From Cephalotus follicularis (lineage: Eukaryota; Streptophyta; Magnoliopsida; Oxalidales; Cephalotaceae): 64,000 nucleotides of DNA. The stretch spans positions 65,388 to 129,387 of the forward strand of contig BDDD01001680.1 of assembly GCA_001972305.1 (NCBI GenBank), in the 5' to 3' direction. Every line of letters begins with the position of its first letter. The first letter of the stretch is position 1. This document shows, piece by piece, positions 1 through 10,130 of the stretch. The translations under genes were made by a program, and so were the position numbers. The notes beneath the pieces were generated by a model, which was given only the letters and a program-made list of their open reading frames with translations, was not told where the DNA came from and did no database searches.

Positions 1-257
1 TGTTTGATATGACATATAACTTAAGTGTCATATCACCCTTAATTACCATACATAAGATTAATACTTTATAAATCTAACCCTTCAATAATTTGATTTGATG
101 GTTTAATTATATAAATCATGAACATCAATTTTCAAATGAATAAAAATATTATTCTTGTAATATGTATTTATTTATGTATGTGTGTGTGTGTCTATATATA
201 TATATCTTTAAACTTTAAGTATAATAGCATGTGAGTTTTAAAAATAAGAAGCTATTA
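1..257. other. AT-rich sequence, no gene
   Basis: AT-rich DNA with short TG and TA microsatellite runs near 178-205. No coding signal or recognisable element end was seen. Confidence 0.6.
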
Positions 258-320
258 TAGCTTGGTGGTTGTATATGTTAGTTAGATGTATGAGGTCTTG
301 AGTTCAAATCACCATATTAA
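258..320 (+). repeat. Possible decayed tRNA-derived SINE head
   Basis: An A-box-like word (TAGCTTGGTGG, 258-268) is followed about 33 bases later by a B-box-like word (GTTCAAATC, 302-310). This is the spacing of an internal RNA polymerase III promoter in tRNA genes and plant SINEs. The bases between do not fold as a real tRNA, so a SINE relic is the better reading. No poly-A tail or target duplication was found, so this could be chance. Confidence 0.35.
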
Positions 321-326
321 CAAGTT

Positions 327-600
327 TTGATATATATCCATGGAGCTAGGGCAGGGCGGGGACGGAGTAGAGATTTTTCCCCAGCAGGGATTATGTTCTC
401 CGCGGGGATTGGGGCAAATGCGGAGCTAGGGCGGGGCGGGGACGGAGCAGGGATTTTTTCCCAACGAGGATTGGGGCAAATACGGGGAAGATATTACCCC
501 CGTGGGCAGGGACGGATAGAGGTTTTAATCCCCATTGGCAGGGCGAGGTCGAGGAAGACAAAATCCGCCCTACCCCGCCCCGTTGCCATCCCTAATTGGG
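327..600. repeat. GC-rich low-complexity tract (GGGGCGGGGACGG type)
   Basis: Degenerate repeats of words such as GGGCGGGGACGGAG and CGGGGATTGGGGCAAAT alternate, in sharp contrast to the AT-rich left flank. The open frame across it (103 aa) is Gly/Arg-rich and follows from composition; it is not a credible protein. Similar G-rich tracts occur in dispersed plant repeats. Which repeat this belongs to cannot be decided here. Confidence 0.5.
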
Positions 601-608
601 ACCGAGGA

Positions 609-985
609 TTTCAACAAGTCAATCTGAGCACTGTGTAGATAGCAAAAGAACTCGATTATGATCGGGGTCTTTGTCTTCTACGGATTGAGGACTTCAGCAA
701 GTCCATCCGACCACTACAAAGATAACAAAAAAAACTCAGTTATGACCAAAGATTTCAACAAGTCAATCCAAGCACTGTATATATAGATAGCAAAAGAACT
801 TGGTTGTACTGTTTTCAGCTACGGATTGAGGACTTCAACAAGTCCATCGGAACACCGCGAAGATAACAAAAGAACTCGGTTAGGACAGATGTCTTTTTCA
901 ACTACAGATTAAGCACTTCAACAAGTCCTTCTGGGTACTGCGAAGATAGCAAAAGAACTCGGTTAGGACCGTGGTGTTGCAGGCA
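609..985 (+). repeat. Imperfect tandem array, about 75-85 bp units
   Basis: Five diverged copies begin with words like GAGGACTTCAACAAGTCC (near 609, 686, 748, 826 and 912) and end with CAAAAGAACTCGGTTAGGAC. Unit length varies by about ten bases. It lies in the proposed U3 of the gag-only element. Confidence 0.65.
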
Positions 986-1100
986 TTCGTTGTAGAATAA
1001 AAGCTTTCTAGATCCTTCCATAGCCTTCTACAACCTTCTAGCTTTATTTTTGGAGGGAGTGAATTTTAAATATTTTTTTGAGAATTTTGAGACGTATGTT

Positions 1101-1226
1101 GGGATTCTTGAGGCATCCTTTGGGATTCTCGAGGCTTCTTTTGAGATTCTTGAGGCGTCTTTTGAAATTCTTGAAGTGTCCGTTGGGATTCTCGAAGTGT
1201 CTGTTGGGATTCTCGAGGCGTCGAGA
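1101..1226 (+). repeat. 21-bp tandem array, six copies
   Basis: Copies of the GGGATTCTCGAGGCGTC type start at 1101, 1122, 1143, 1164, 1185 and 1206, exactly 21 bases apart. Because 21 is a multiple of three, frames stay open across it, giving a heptad-like peptide that is an artefact of the repeat. It lies immediately upstream of the TATA box. Confidence 0.85.
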
Positions 1227-1227
1227 G

Positions 1228-1241
1228 GTTTATATAAGTTC
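1228..1241 (+). promoter_or_regulatory. TATA box of the LTR promoter
   Basis: TTTATATAAG is followed by a pyrimidine-rich stretch typical of a plant transcription start. It sits directly after the 21-bp array and upstream of the gag-like gene in the same direction. Confidence 0.55.
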
Positions 1242-1268
1242 CCTCTCTCCCATTTCTCAATCACACTT

Positions 1269-1392
1269 CTCATTTTCTAACTTTTCAATCTCTCTCAAGC
1301 TCCAAGACTTCCCAAAATTCTCCCAATTAACTCATTTTCTAACTTTTCAATCTCTCTCAAGCTCCAAGACTTCCCAAAATTCTCCCAATTAA
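1269..1392 (+). repeat. 62-bp tandem duplication in the LTR leader
   Basis: Two virtually identical 62-base units, 1269-1330 and 1331-1392, both begin CTCATTTTCTAACTTTTC. Their near identity beside otherwise diverged repeats implies a recent duplication. Confidence 0.9.
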
Positions 1393-1568
1393 CTCTCTAG
1401 ACTTCAAGTTTTTTAAGGTAATCCAAAATCTTCAACTTGTTCTTGAACATTTTTTACTAACATTCTCACATTTTTCTTACCTCTAGCTTCAATCTTCTGT
1501 TTGTGTTAGATCCCCATTCCATTTAACTACCTTCGAGGTTTTTGTTTCATCAACTGTTGGTAAGTAAT

Positions 1569-3642
1569 GGATTCATGTTCGACTTCCTCCAATGAGTCTT
1601 TGGATTGCCAGGCTTGAGGCCGAAGACTAAAGTCTCTTGTCTTCTCTGAGCCTTCGGATGAGGTTAGCATGGCGGGGTCGGCATCGGGCCAGGGTTCGAC
1701 TCCCAAAGATAAGACGACCACCACATTTGCACAGCTAGACCCCCTTCGTACGATAATCTTGGTCAGTTGAAAGGTGAAAAGGTGGAAGACCGAGGGTACG
1801 ACATGTCAGTGGAGGAACGATACTATTGAGATATCATTTCAAATACTAAAGAAGAGGAATTGGTGGATTTTCGATCAGATTATTGCATGTCAGATTCATT
1901 GTGTTGTTCTTGCCGCCGAGGAATCACGGATCTACCGAGCATTCCAAGGGTATTATTCTATTGCTATATGGATGCTCTTAAGTCGGGCCTTCAATTTCTT
2001 ATTCATCCCTTCGTCGTTGAAGTGCTCGACGACTACCAAGTTCATCCATGCCAGTTGGTCCCCAACTCATGGAGGATTGTGACTGGTTTTCTTTGCTTTT
2101 ACAAGATGACCCCAGAAATACCAGCCTTCCGCTATTTCTTCCATCTCTCCAAACACCCAAACAAGGATGAGGTGGTTTTACTTCAAGAAGAGGTTGAAGA
2201 TTTGTCCTCTCTTCGGCAAGCTTCCAGATTCTATTAAGAACTGGAAGCATTATTACTTTTATGCGAGGAAGGTCCAATGGTGAACTCGAGTGGCTCCATG
2301 GAAGCAATTTAGCGCCTCCGGGGATACCGACCACCCGATGCTATCCGAGGATCATAAGAAGAAAATAGATCAGACGCTCACCTTAGCTGACCCCCCTGGC
2401 CATATCATGACCTTGCTTGAGGAGGCCAATCTCTTTGTTCTCGACTTGAGCCCAGTGTCGGTGCCTAAGGAACATATTGGTAATTCTCTGTTTTTTCTTG
2501 TCTTGCTTCACTTTGATTTCTAATATTCATCTGGCTCTCTTTCTTTGCAACTGTGAAAATGTTGAATGTCGAGAAGCTTTTGGCAATTGGAGGAGCAAAC
2601 AAGCAAGCTCCCAAGAAGACCAAGAAAAGGTCTATCCCCCTCGCCTTCCCTTGCTCCAAGGAGAATACTTACAAGGTTCCTTCTACCCTAGTTTTTGGGA
2701 GGAACCTCCCCAAGGACCCTTCTGCCTTAGGTGACAAAAGTTTATGGCCGAGGATACAATGGTTGGTGGGGCTGAGGCATCGAGGGCTGAGGTTGAGAGG
2801 CCGCCAAGAAGAGCAAAGCTCGTTCGTCCTACTTCCAGGAGGATGCCGAGCCTATTAAGGAGAGCTCACCCTATGTCTCCAACGATGAGGTCATTGCGTG
2901 GCCAACTTCCTGACGGCCACACAATTGGGTGATGACTCACGAGTCAGCCCTTCCTAAGGCTGGAATGACCATTAACCTCACCAAGGGGATGCTCCTCCCC
3001 GAGGACTTCCGAGTATACAAGGAGGACCGTAACATTTCTCAACTCTAGGCAGGTCTTGTCCAAAACTCTGTGGTTGTGGGTTTCTATGCTTAGAAATTTT
3101 TTGAGTCCTTTTTCTTCTCTTATCTACTAACCTTGGCTTCTTATATTCAGGCTTCTCAGCATTCGGTCATCTACGAGTCTGGTGCAAAAGTGTCAATAGG
3201 TAGTGGATGGGAAGGCCGAGACTACGACCGAGCTTGATAGAGTCTTGGCCAAACTGGAGAAGGCTCAGGCCGAGCTGAGGGAGGCTCAAGATGCCAAGAT
3301 CTTGATAGTTTCCAAACTTAACAAGGCAACCGAGGAGTCTGTGTTCTTCCATGCCCACAGATATTTAATCTCGAAGGACAAGGAGACTGCTTTGGAGAAG
3401 GCGGCTGAGCTGAGAGAGAAGGTTGAGAAGATGGTAGCGAAAGTAGAGGGTGCCTTGGATAGGTACCTAGAGTTCGAGTACTTCAGGGACAATGAGTATG
3501 AGTGCTCTTTCTTCGATGATGGGGTCGCACTAACCCTTGAGCTCGTTGAAAAGAAACACCCTAGCTTAAACTTGGGTAGTATTGGCCGGAAAGCTGTTCT
3601 CCAATTGTACATCAAGAAAAGGGATGGAGACGGTGACTAGGA
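1569..3642 (+). pseudogene. Gag-like gene, plant transposase_28 (PF04195) type, 5' and middle parts
   Basis: The segment at 1860-2237 reads as the conserved plant domain annotated as putative gypsy-type transposase_28; the tell-tale run is around residues FLIHPFVVEVL and PNSWRIVTGFLCF. The 3203-3640 segment is a charged, coiled-coil-like C-terminal region rich in Lys, Glu and Ala. Splice-like signals lie between segments: GGTAATTC near 2479, and acceptors ending near 2551 and 3151. An early ATG at 1569 is followed after about 16 codons by a stop, so the start is uncertain. Such proteins act as gag in non-autonomous plant LTR elements. No protease, RT or integrase follows. The gene is broken by stops and by the solo LTR at 3643. 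Confidence 0.7.
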
Positions 3643-5830
3643 TGTTGGAAATGGATATACATCCCCGGTGGCAAAATCGAACACGGGGTGTTAAGGCGAA
3701 CAATTTTAATTTTTCTGGTTTAAGGCAGCAGAAGAGTCCCCTCAACACTCCATCGTAACCAGGTCCAATTTTATCATTACATGTCTAAGGAACACCCACA
3801 TCAACAACATAATTGAATAGACATCACATATGCATGTAATATGATGTTCTAACTACAAAGCGAAGAATTGGAGACATACCAAACACGCTGGCTCCTTCTT
3901 GTTTGCTGCTACACACATGGGAAGACTCCCTTTTGTTCTCTAAGCTTTTAGCTCATCCAAGTTGCTAAAATCTGCTGCTCCAAGCACCAAGAAAAAATAG
4001 CAGCCTTCTTCAATTTACTAAAACTGATTTTCTGGATTCCTTTTATTAGTTTCTATCTATGCTCACAAAGAGAGTATTGAAATTGACTAAAGGTGTCAAT
4101 ATCAATCCACCCTAGGTTAGCTCCAAGCTTGGTGAACAAAATCAAAGAACGGAGAAAAGATGAAACACAAGCTCCAAGCTTTTTGTTGTTCACGTAAAAA
4201 TGTCGCACTTTTTCACTTTCTCTCACTCTTTTCTTTTATGCCGTTTTCTCTAAGAAAACCCACTAGCATCATGCCGACGTGCTCCCTCCTTTTCTCTATG
4301 AATGAGAAACTAGCTAGGAGTGGGAGAAAGAATGTGCCCACATTTCTGTGGCATTGTGGCACTAAGCGTCGATGCTTAGACAAGAAAAACACGTAAAACA
4401 TGTTCTCACTTCTTCTTTTAATGGGCTGGCCTTACATGTGACAAAGAATGAGTCCAACTCATTCTTTGCATGCCACATTTTCACTGGTACCATCCAATGA
4501 GTGCCACATGTTCACTTCTCCAAGAAAATAGTCACCAATCACTTAAATGAGTCATACTCATTTCATTAATACCACATATCCCTTCAAATATTAATTAGAT
4601 AAGATCAAACGAATGTGTCACCACTTAACGATAACACACTTCGCAAAATCCACGTAACAAATATTTGATTAAATATATCCAACATAATTATGAAGATATC
4701 ATTATCGGGTAGGAACCCTTTAAAATCTCCATTAAAATCGGTGGTGTTCATAAATTTTTGAAATACCCCTAGGGTTCGGTTAAGTAATTCTAAATAGTCC
4801 TAGACCTATTTAAAAATGCTTTCGGACTAATATCCAATATTATCCAAATGAAAAAATTAATCTAATTAATTTTATAATAATTTATTACACACCGCCGTAA
4901 CACGAAACTTTTTGAGTCGTCGGTTCGCATGTACTATAATCCATTATCATACTTGGCCTTGATTGAGGTATAGGGTAAGGATACGTATCAACCCTAGATA
5001 ATACCTCAATGGATAAAATATCTTATTATTATTATTATGACCTTTGGTAGACTCTCCGAAAATCCAATTTCCAGTCCACTTCAACCTTGGGCAAGGATTT
5101 CATAAGTCCAAAGTATAATCAGACCATAATAGGGCCGATCACCTTCGCTCAGGTGTGACAATCCCATATTGCGCACTTGCTTATATTCGTATAGATTCGA
5201 TCATACCCAAAGACCACCCGATTGCCAGCCCGCGTAAGAACTGGGTAAGGTGGAGATTAAAGCATAACTATCTACATACAATATAGAGTAGTCTCTCAGG
5301 TCTAAGGATCAGAAGAGTTCGAAAACTTGCTAAGTGACTAGCACTTATATACAACTGCAACAAGTAGGAGTCACTACTTACACGAGAATAACGACTATCC
5401 AAATAGTGTCTCCTACGCGGGTCTAGTCCAGTGTACACGCTCCCAGTGCGCACCCCGTATTTGCCCTAGTGTTGCAACACATATGGTAGTGAGATAATCC
5501 ATCCTCCAATTACCAAAAGCAGGCAACATACACGCAAGTCTATCCGGTTCACTAATGCCCACAAAGTTAACCTATGACTTGGAACTAATTCGACATAGCG
5601 AATAAGGTAGTCAATCTCACTGCCTCTATGCTTAGCATCCAACCTTATGTCAGGGCATCACAAGTGTAAGTAGGGTTATTTAGACTACTTTGATTAAGTG
5701 ATAAAACACAAGTGATATGGCCATAACAAATTAGCACATGTCATATATATATGGAAAAAGACTGTTTATATACATAGACAGGTCCGATACATATGCCATC
5801 TAATGGCTTGTCGGGTCACCCTATCTAACA
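3643..5830 (-). mobile_element. Solo LTR, copia type, in the gag-like gene
   Basis: Begins TGTTGGAAAT and ends CTATCTAACA, with a perfect 5-bp TSD TAGGA at 3638-3642 and 5831-5835. Internal text near 4970-5460 matches the Copia-2 LTRs and the solo LTR at 47291, and read on the minus strand its start resembles theirs (TGTTAGATAGGGTGACC). No coding domains lie inside, so it is a solo LTR of about 2.19 kb, presumably left by LTR-LTR recombination. Confidence 0.9.
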
Positions 5831-5835
5831 TAGGA

Positions 5836-6127
5836 GACTGTCCTTGAATGCTCCAAGATGGGCGACGTCGATCTTCCTGAGAAAGATCTAGGTACCGAGG
5901 CAATCTCCTCGGGTAAGGACCCTTTGGACGTGATGATAATACAAGACATCATGGACGAGAGTGGTCGGCTCATCTCCCTCGAGTTCTTCTTTCTTCCTCA
6001 TCTTAGGTTGTCTCTTTGTGTTTTTGCTTTTTCTTTTTTCCATGTAATTCGATCGAGGTGCCCCCCAATGTACGGATTTTCCATTAATGAAAGGAATTTT
6101 TTTCATTGCTGCCTTTTTTTTTTTTAG
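5836..6127 (+). pseudogene. Gag-like gene, 3' segment
   Basis: Removing the solo LTR and one TSD copy puts this segment in the same reading frame as the 3203-3640 coiled-coil segment, separated only by a TAG that lies inside the TSD. It encodes an acidic tail (residues near GDVDLPEKDLG). The 3' end runs into a T-rich stretch and the first repeat of the 117-bp array, so the true stop is unclear. Confidence 0.6.
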
Positions 6128-6686
6128 CTAACTCCAATTCCTCTGTTTTAGGACTCTAGCGAGTCAAACCGAGCACTATAAAAGTACAAAGAGAACTGGA
6201 ACCAAAATGAGATAAAAACTAAAGTTCTGCTATAACGAAATTTAGATAAATCTAATGTCTCGGTTTTAGAACCTTGGTAAGTCGAATAGAGCATTGTTAA
6301 ATCATATAGAGAACTTGGAATAAATGAGATCAAAACCGAAGTTCCTCTGCAATAAAATTTAGCTAACTCCAATGCCTCGGTTTTAGGACCTTAGTAAGTC
6401 AAACTGAGAACTGTAAAATCATAAAGAGAACTCGAAATAAATGAGATTAAAACAGAAGTTCCGCTTTAACAAAATTTAGCTAACCCCAATACCTCATTTT
6501 TAAGACCCTAGTAAGTCGAACTGAGCAGTGTAAAATCATAAAGAGAACTTAGAATAAATAAGATCAAAACTAAAGTTCCCCTGTAACGAAATTTAGCTAA
6601 CTGCAATGCCTCAATTTTAGGACCTTCGTAAGTCGAACCGAGCACTGTAAAACAATAATGAGAACTCAGATTACATCAAGACCTCA
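6126..6686 (+). repeat. 117-bp tandem array, 4.8 copies
   Basis: Units beginning AGCTAACTCCAAT start at 6126, 6244, 6361, 6478 and 6595 (spacing 118, 117, 117, 117). The fifth is cut after about 92 bases by the TG end of the Copia-1 LTR at 6687. It shares words with the array at 609-985, so it probably belongs to the 3' LTR or 3' UTR of the gag-only element. Confidence 0.85.
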
Positions 6687-8449
6687 TGTTGGAACTTTAT
6701 GGAGATTTATACAATAAAATATCTGAATGCATTAAACCCTAATATATATATTGTGTGATCATCTCATTAATATCAAGCCATATGGTTCGTTTCCAGGATC
6801 TTTTGAGCATACATATATAGTTAGATATAAATCAATAGGGAGGAGCAGGCGGAATTACTCACATGATTGGAGTGGCTCCTTCCTTCTTCCTTAGTGTCTT
6901 ATTGCTTCCAAAAGCACAGCTACTTGTTGAACGTTTAAACGGTTCTAGCTTCCAAGTATAGAAAACCTCCAAGGTATCCACACCAAGCTTCAATCTCCAA
7001 CACTATTGCTTCGCAAGCAATCAACACTTGATTGTATGAGAGAGAGAGAAAGATAGGCGGCTAGGGTTTTGCAAAATAGAGCAAAAGTCTCAATTGTGAA
7101 TAGGGAGATGTGTTTATATATTAGCTGCTAGACTAATCCTGTTTAAAAACAATCTCCTATTAAGCCAGCCCTTTATCTTAAAAGAAATTCTTTTGTTTTA
7201 AATTTCTTTCTTTCTTCAATATAACTTATCTCATTAAATATATTTATATATATTTAATCTCATTAAATATAATTAGGAAATAACATCCCAATTATTTTTC
7301 TCTCATCACGTGTTGGAAATATCTGCTCGTATTGTGTGTGACCCTATGGGTTCACTATTACGCTGGCCGTAGGATTAATATTGTGACACTCACAATTATC
7401 CAATTAAATATTTATTATCACATAAAAAAAATTCTCTTGAATATATCGAATTAAAACTATTTTAATTCTTTTTCTTCCAATATTAATCTATCAATTTAAT
7501 CTCGGGCACCCTACTGGTCGACATCGACATCTAGCAATGCATAACAACCCCCAGGTAATATGAATAATTTGCGAACCACTTTTTACAGGTACATGCACGT
7601 ATATTCCTTCCATTGACAATGCTCTAATTAAATCTAAGGTACGGATTATGTCAGACCCCAATAATTTAATCTTTAGCCTCGTGATTATCTTTCATTAGCC
7701 TTAATAATATTATAAGTGCCCCTCTAATATTCAACCAATGATATCACACTCTTGATATCGTAGCTAGCCTGGCCAAGCGTTTAATCGCTAACGAAAATCA
7801 TTCTGAGCATAATCTTCTTTTACTAGAAGCAATGGATTCATTGTTGCCAATTCACATGCCTCCATACCCAAGTGTACTATGCCCAACTAATGCCTGTATA
7901 CACTTCATAGAATATGTATTTAAGCATCATCAAAACACAGCACCCTATGCACATGACATTTAGTGACGGCTCATGTCCAAGGACCACATTTACTGCTGTA
8001 AAACTAGAATTCTGTCTGACATGTAAGTAAAACTCCACACAAATATTCTATTAGCAGTCACCTTCAATGAACTCATTAAATGAGCACCCACATAGTTGTC
8101 ATAGCATCATCCATGCGAGTGAGTGTGAGATCAGTCACCCTCTGCTTACCGATCTGACAATACTTGCTGGTCTATCCGGATTGATCATGCCTTGAGTGTC
8201 AATCCTATGATCAGGAAGATTCGAAATAAAGTACACCGAGATTCCAACTCTCACATCATGATCTCATCATGGACTTGGTTCTCTAACTTTATTCCAAGAC
8301 ATTCATTTGCAATTAATTAAACATGTATTAATGAAACGAACTCATAGCCATTGATGAAACATAAACATCTTTATTGAATTTATAAATTGTTTAAACAAGA
8401 TAAAGTAAATACAAGCTCGATACTGGCTCACAGAACTTTATCTCTAACA
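6687..8449 (-). mobile_element. Copia-1 3' LTR
   Basis: Starts TGTTGGAACT and ends TCTCTAACA at 8449, directly followed by the pyrimidine-rich complement of the polypurine tract (ATCTCCCACTA). About 1.76 kb. It carries no ORF. On the minus strand the LTR begins TGTTAGAGATAAAG, similar in style to the LTR at 47291. Confidence 0.85.
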
Positions 8450-8464
8450 ATCTCCCACTAAGTG

Positions 8465-10130
8465 CTAAAGCCAGTTGCCACAGTGTCTCACACCCATAGC
8501 ATCAAGGTGTCGGTCAAAGACCACATTTGGTAGCTCCTTAGTAAGTAGGTCTGCAATGTTGTCTTCACTTGGAACTCGTTCCACTTTTATATCTCCACGA
8601 TCAACGATCTCACGTATATGGTGAAAACGCCTAAGAATGTGTTTAGAGTTTGAGTGCGATCTACGCTCCTTGGATTGTGCTATCGCTCCATTGTTATCAC
8701 AGTACAAAGATACTGGATCTTCAATGTCAGGAACAACACCCAAATCTTCGATGAACTTCTTCATCCATACACCTTCCTTGGCAGCTTCCGATGCCACAAT
8801 GTATTCAGCTTCAGTCACTGAATCCACAGTGGTAGGCTACTTGGAACTCTTCCAGCTCACTGCTCCACCATTCAAGGTGAACACAAACCCCGATGTTGAT
8901 TTTGAATCATCCATATCTGTCTGAAAATTAGAGTCAGCAAAACCCTCAATTTTCAAACCCTTTCCTCCATACATTAAGAACAAATCCTTAGTCCTATTAA
9001 GGTACTTGAGGATATCTTTGACAGCCTTCCAGTGACTCTCACCTGGATCTGACTGATATCTGTTTGTAACACTTATAGCATAGGCGATATCTGGTCTAGT
9101 GCAAAGCATAGCATACATGACGCTTCCAATTGCTGAAGCATATGGAATGTGCATCATCCTTTGTTTTTCTTCAGTTGTCTTGGGAGACATCTGCTTAGAA
9201 AGTGAAATTCCATGACATAGAGGTAGATAACCTCTCTTGAAATTTTCCATGCTAAACCGCTTAAGCACTCTGTCAATGTACAAAGACTGGGACAACCCTA
9301 TCATCATTTTTGATCTATCTCTATAGACCTTTATTCCCAGGATATAGGAAGCTTCTCCCAAATCTTTCATGGAGAAAACATTGGACAACTAGGCCTTTAC
9401 GTTTGACAACATGATCACATCATTTCCTATAAGGAGTATGTCGTCAACGTACAAGACCAGAAAAGTAACTGAGCTCCCACTAACCTTTTTATACACACAT
9501 GGTTCATCTCGATTCTTAATGAAATCAAACTCTTTGATTGTCTCATCGAATCAGATGTTCCAACTTCTCGAAGCTTGCTTTAGTCCATAAATAGACTTCT
9601 GTAGTTTGCATACTTTCTGGTCCTCACCAGTGGATATGAAACACTCAGGTTGAGTCATATATTTGCCTTCATCAATGTTTCCATTGAGAAAAGCAGTTTT
9701 CACATTCATTTGCCATGTCTCATATTCAAAATGTGCAGCTACAACAAGTAAGATCCGAATGGATTTAAGCATGGCTACAGGAGAGAAAGTTTCCTCATAA
9801 TCAATCCCTTCCCATTGATTGTAGCCTTTGGCTACGAGCCTAGCATTGAAGGTCTTCACCTTTCCATCATCTCCAAGCTTCCTTTTGAAAATCCATTTCC
9901 AACCTAAGGGTTTAACCCCTTTGAGTGCATCCACTAGATTCCAAACTTGATTGGAGTAGATGGATTCCATTTCAGAATTCGTGGCTTTAAGCCATTTCTA
10001 CGAGTCCACATCACATATGGCATCTTTGTAGCTTACCAAATCATCACTCATGAAATTTACTTCTTAGGTACCTTCAATGAGAAAGCTACCATAGAATCTC
10101 TCAGGTTCCCTAGGTAATCGGGTAATTCTA
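8465..10130 (-). pseudogene. pol: Copia-1 reverse transcriptase and RNase H
   Basis: Minus-strand pieces read as copia RT followed by RNase H. 9551-9970 is the RT N-terminal half (NARLVAKGYNQ, MNVKTAFLNG, SIYGLKQASRSW). The YVDD catalytic motif is visible near 9430-9450. 8837-9388 holds the RT C-terminus (MKDLGEASYILGI, TRPDIAYAI). 8465-8827 is RNase H with the terminal LLTKELP motif. Frames change between pieces, so it is broken by stops or indels near 8830, 9390-9550 and upstream of 9970. The integrase that should precede it lies 14 kb away at 24051 because Gypsy-1 inserted here. Confidence 0.9.

Larger units (their letters stand above)
600..1510 (+). mobile_element. 5' LTR-like region of a gag-only LTR element
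   Basis: This stretch precedes a plus-strand gag-like gene. In order it holds an imperfect tandem array, a 21-bp array, a TATA box and a duplicated transcribed leader, which is the U3-R-U5 order of an LTR. The array at 609-985 shares words (AAGTC, GAGCACTG, AGAACTCGG) with the 117-bp array at 6126-6686, which supports both belonging to one element. Exact LTR ends are not defined: no clean TG start was identified and the matching 3' LTR is cut by Copia-1. Confidence 0.45.

Noticed and set aside
327..638. Open frame of 103 codons in the GC-rich tract
   Set aside because: Gly/Arg-rich product of low-complexity DNA; no domain and no start context.
1028..1273. Heptad-repeat peptides on both strands over the 21-bp array
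   Set aside because: The repeat length is a multiple of three, so every frame stays open; LTR position argues against coding.
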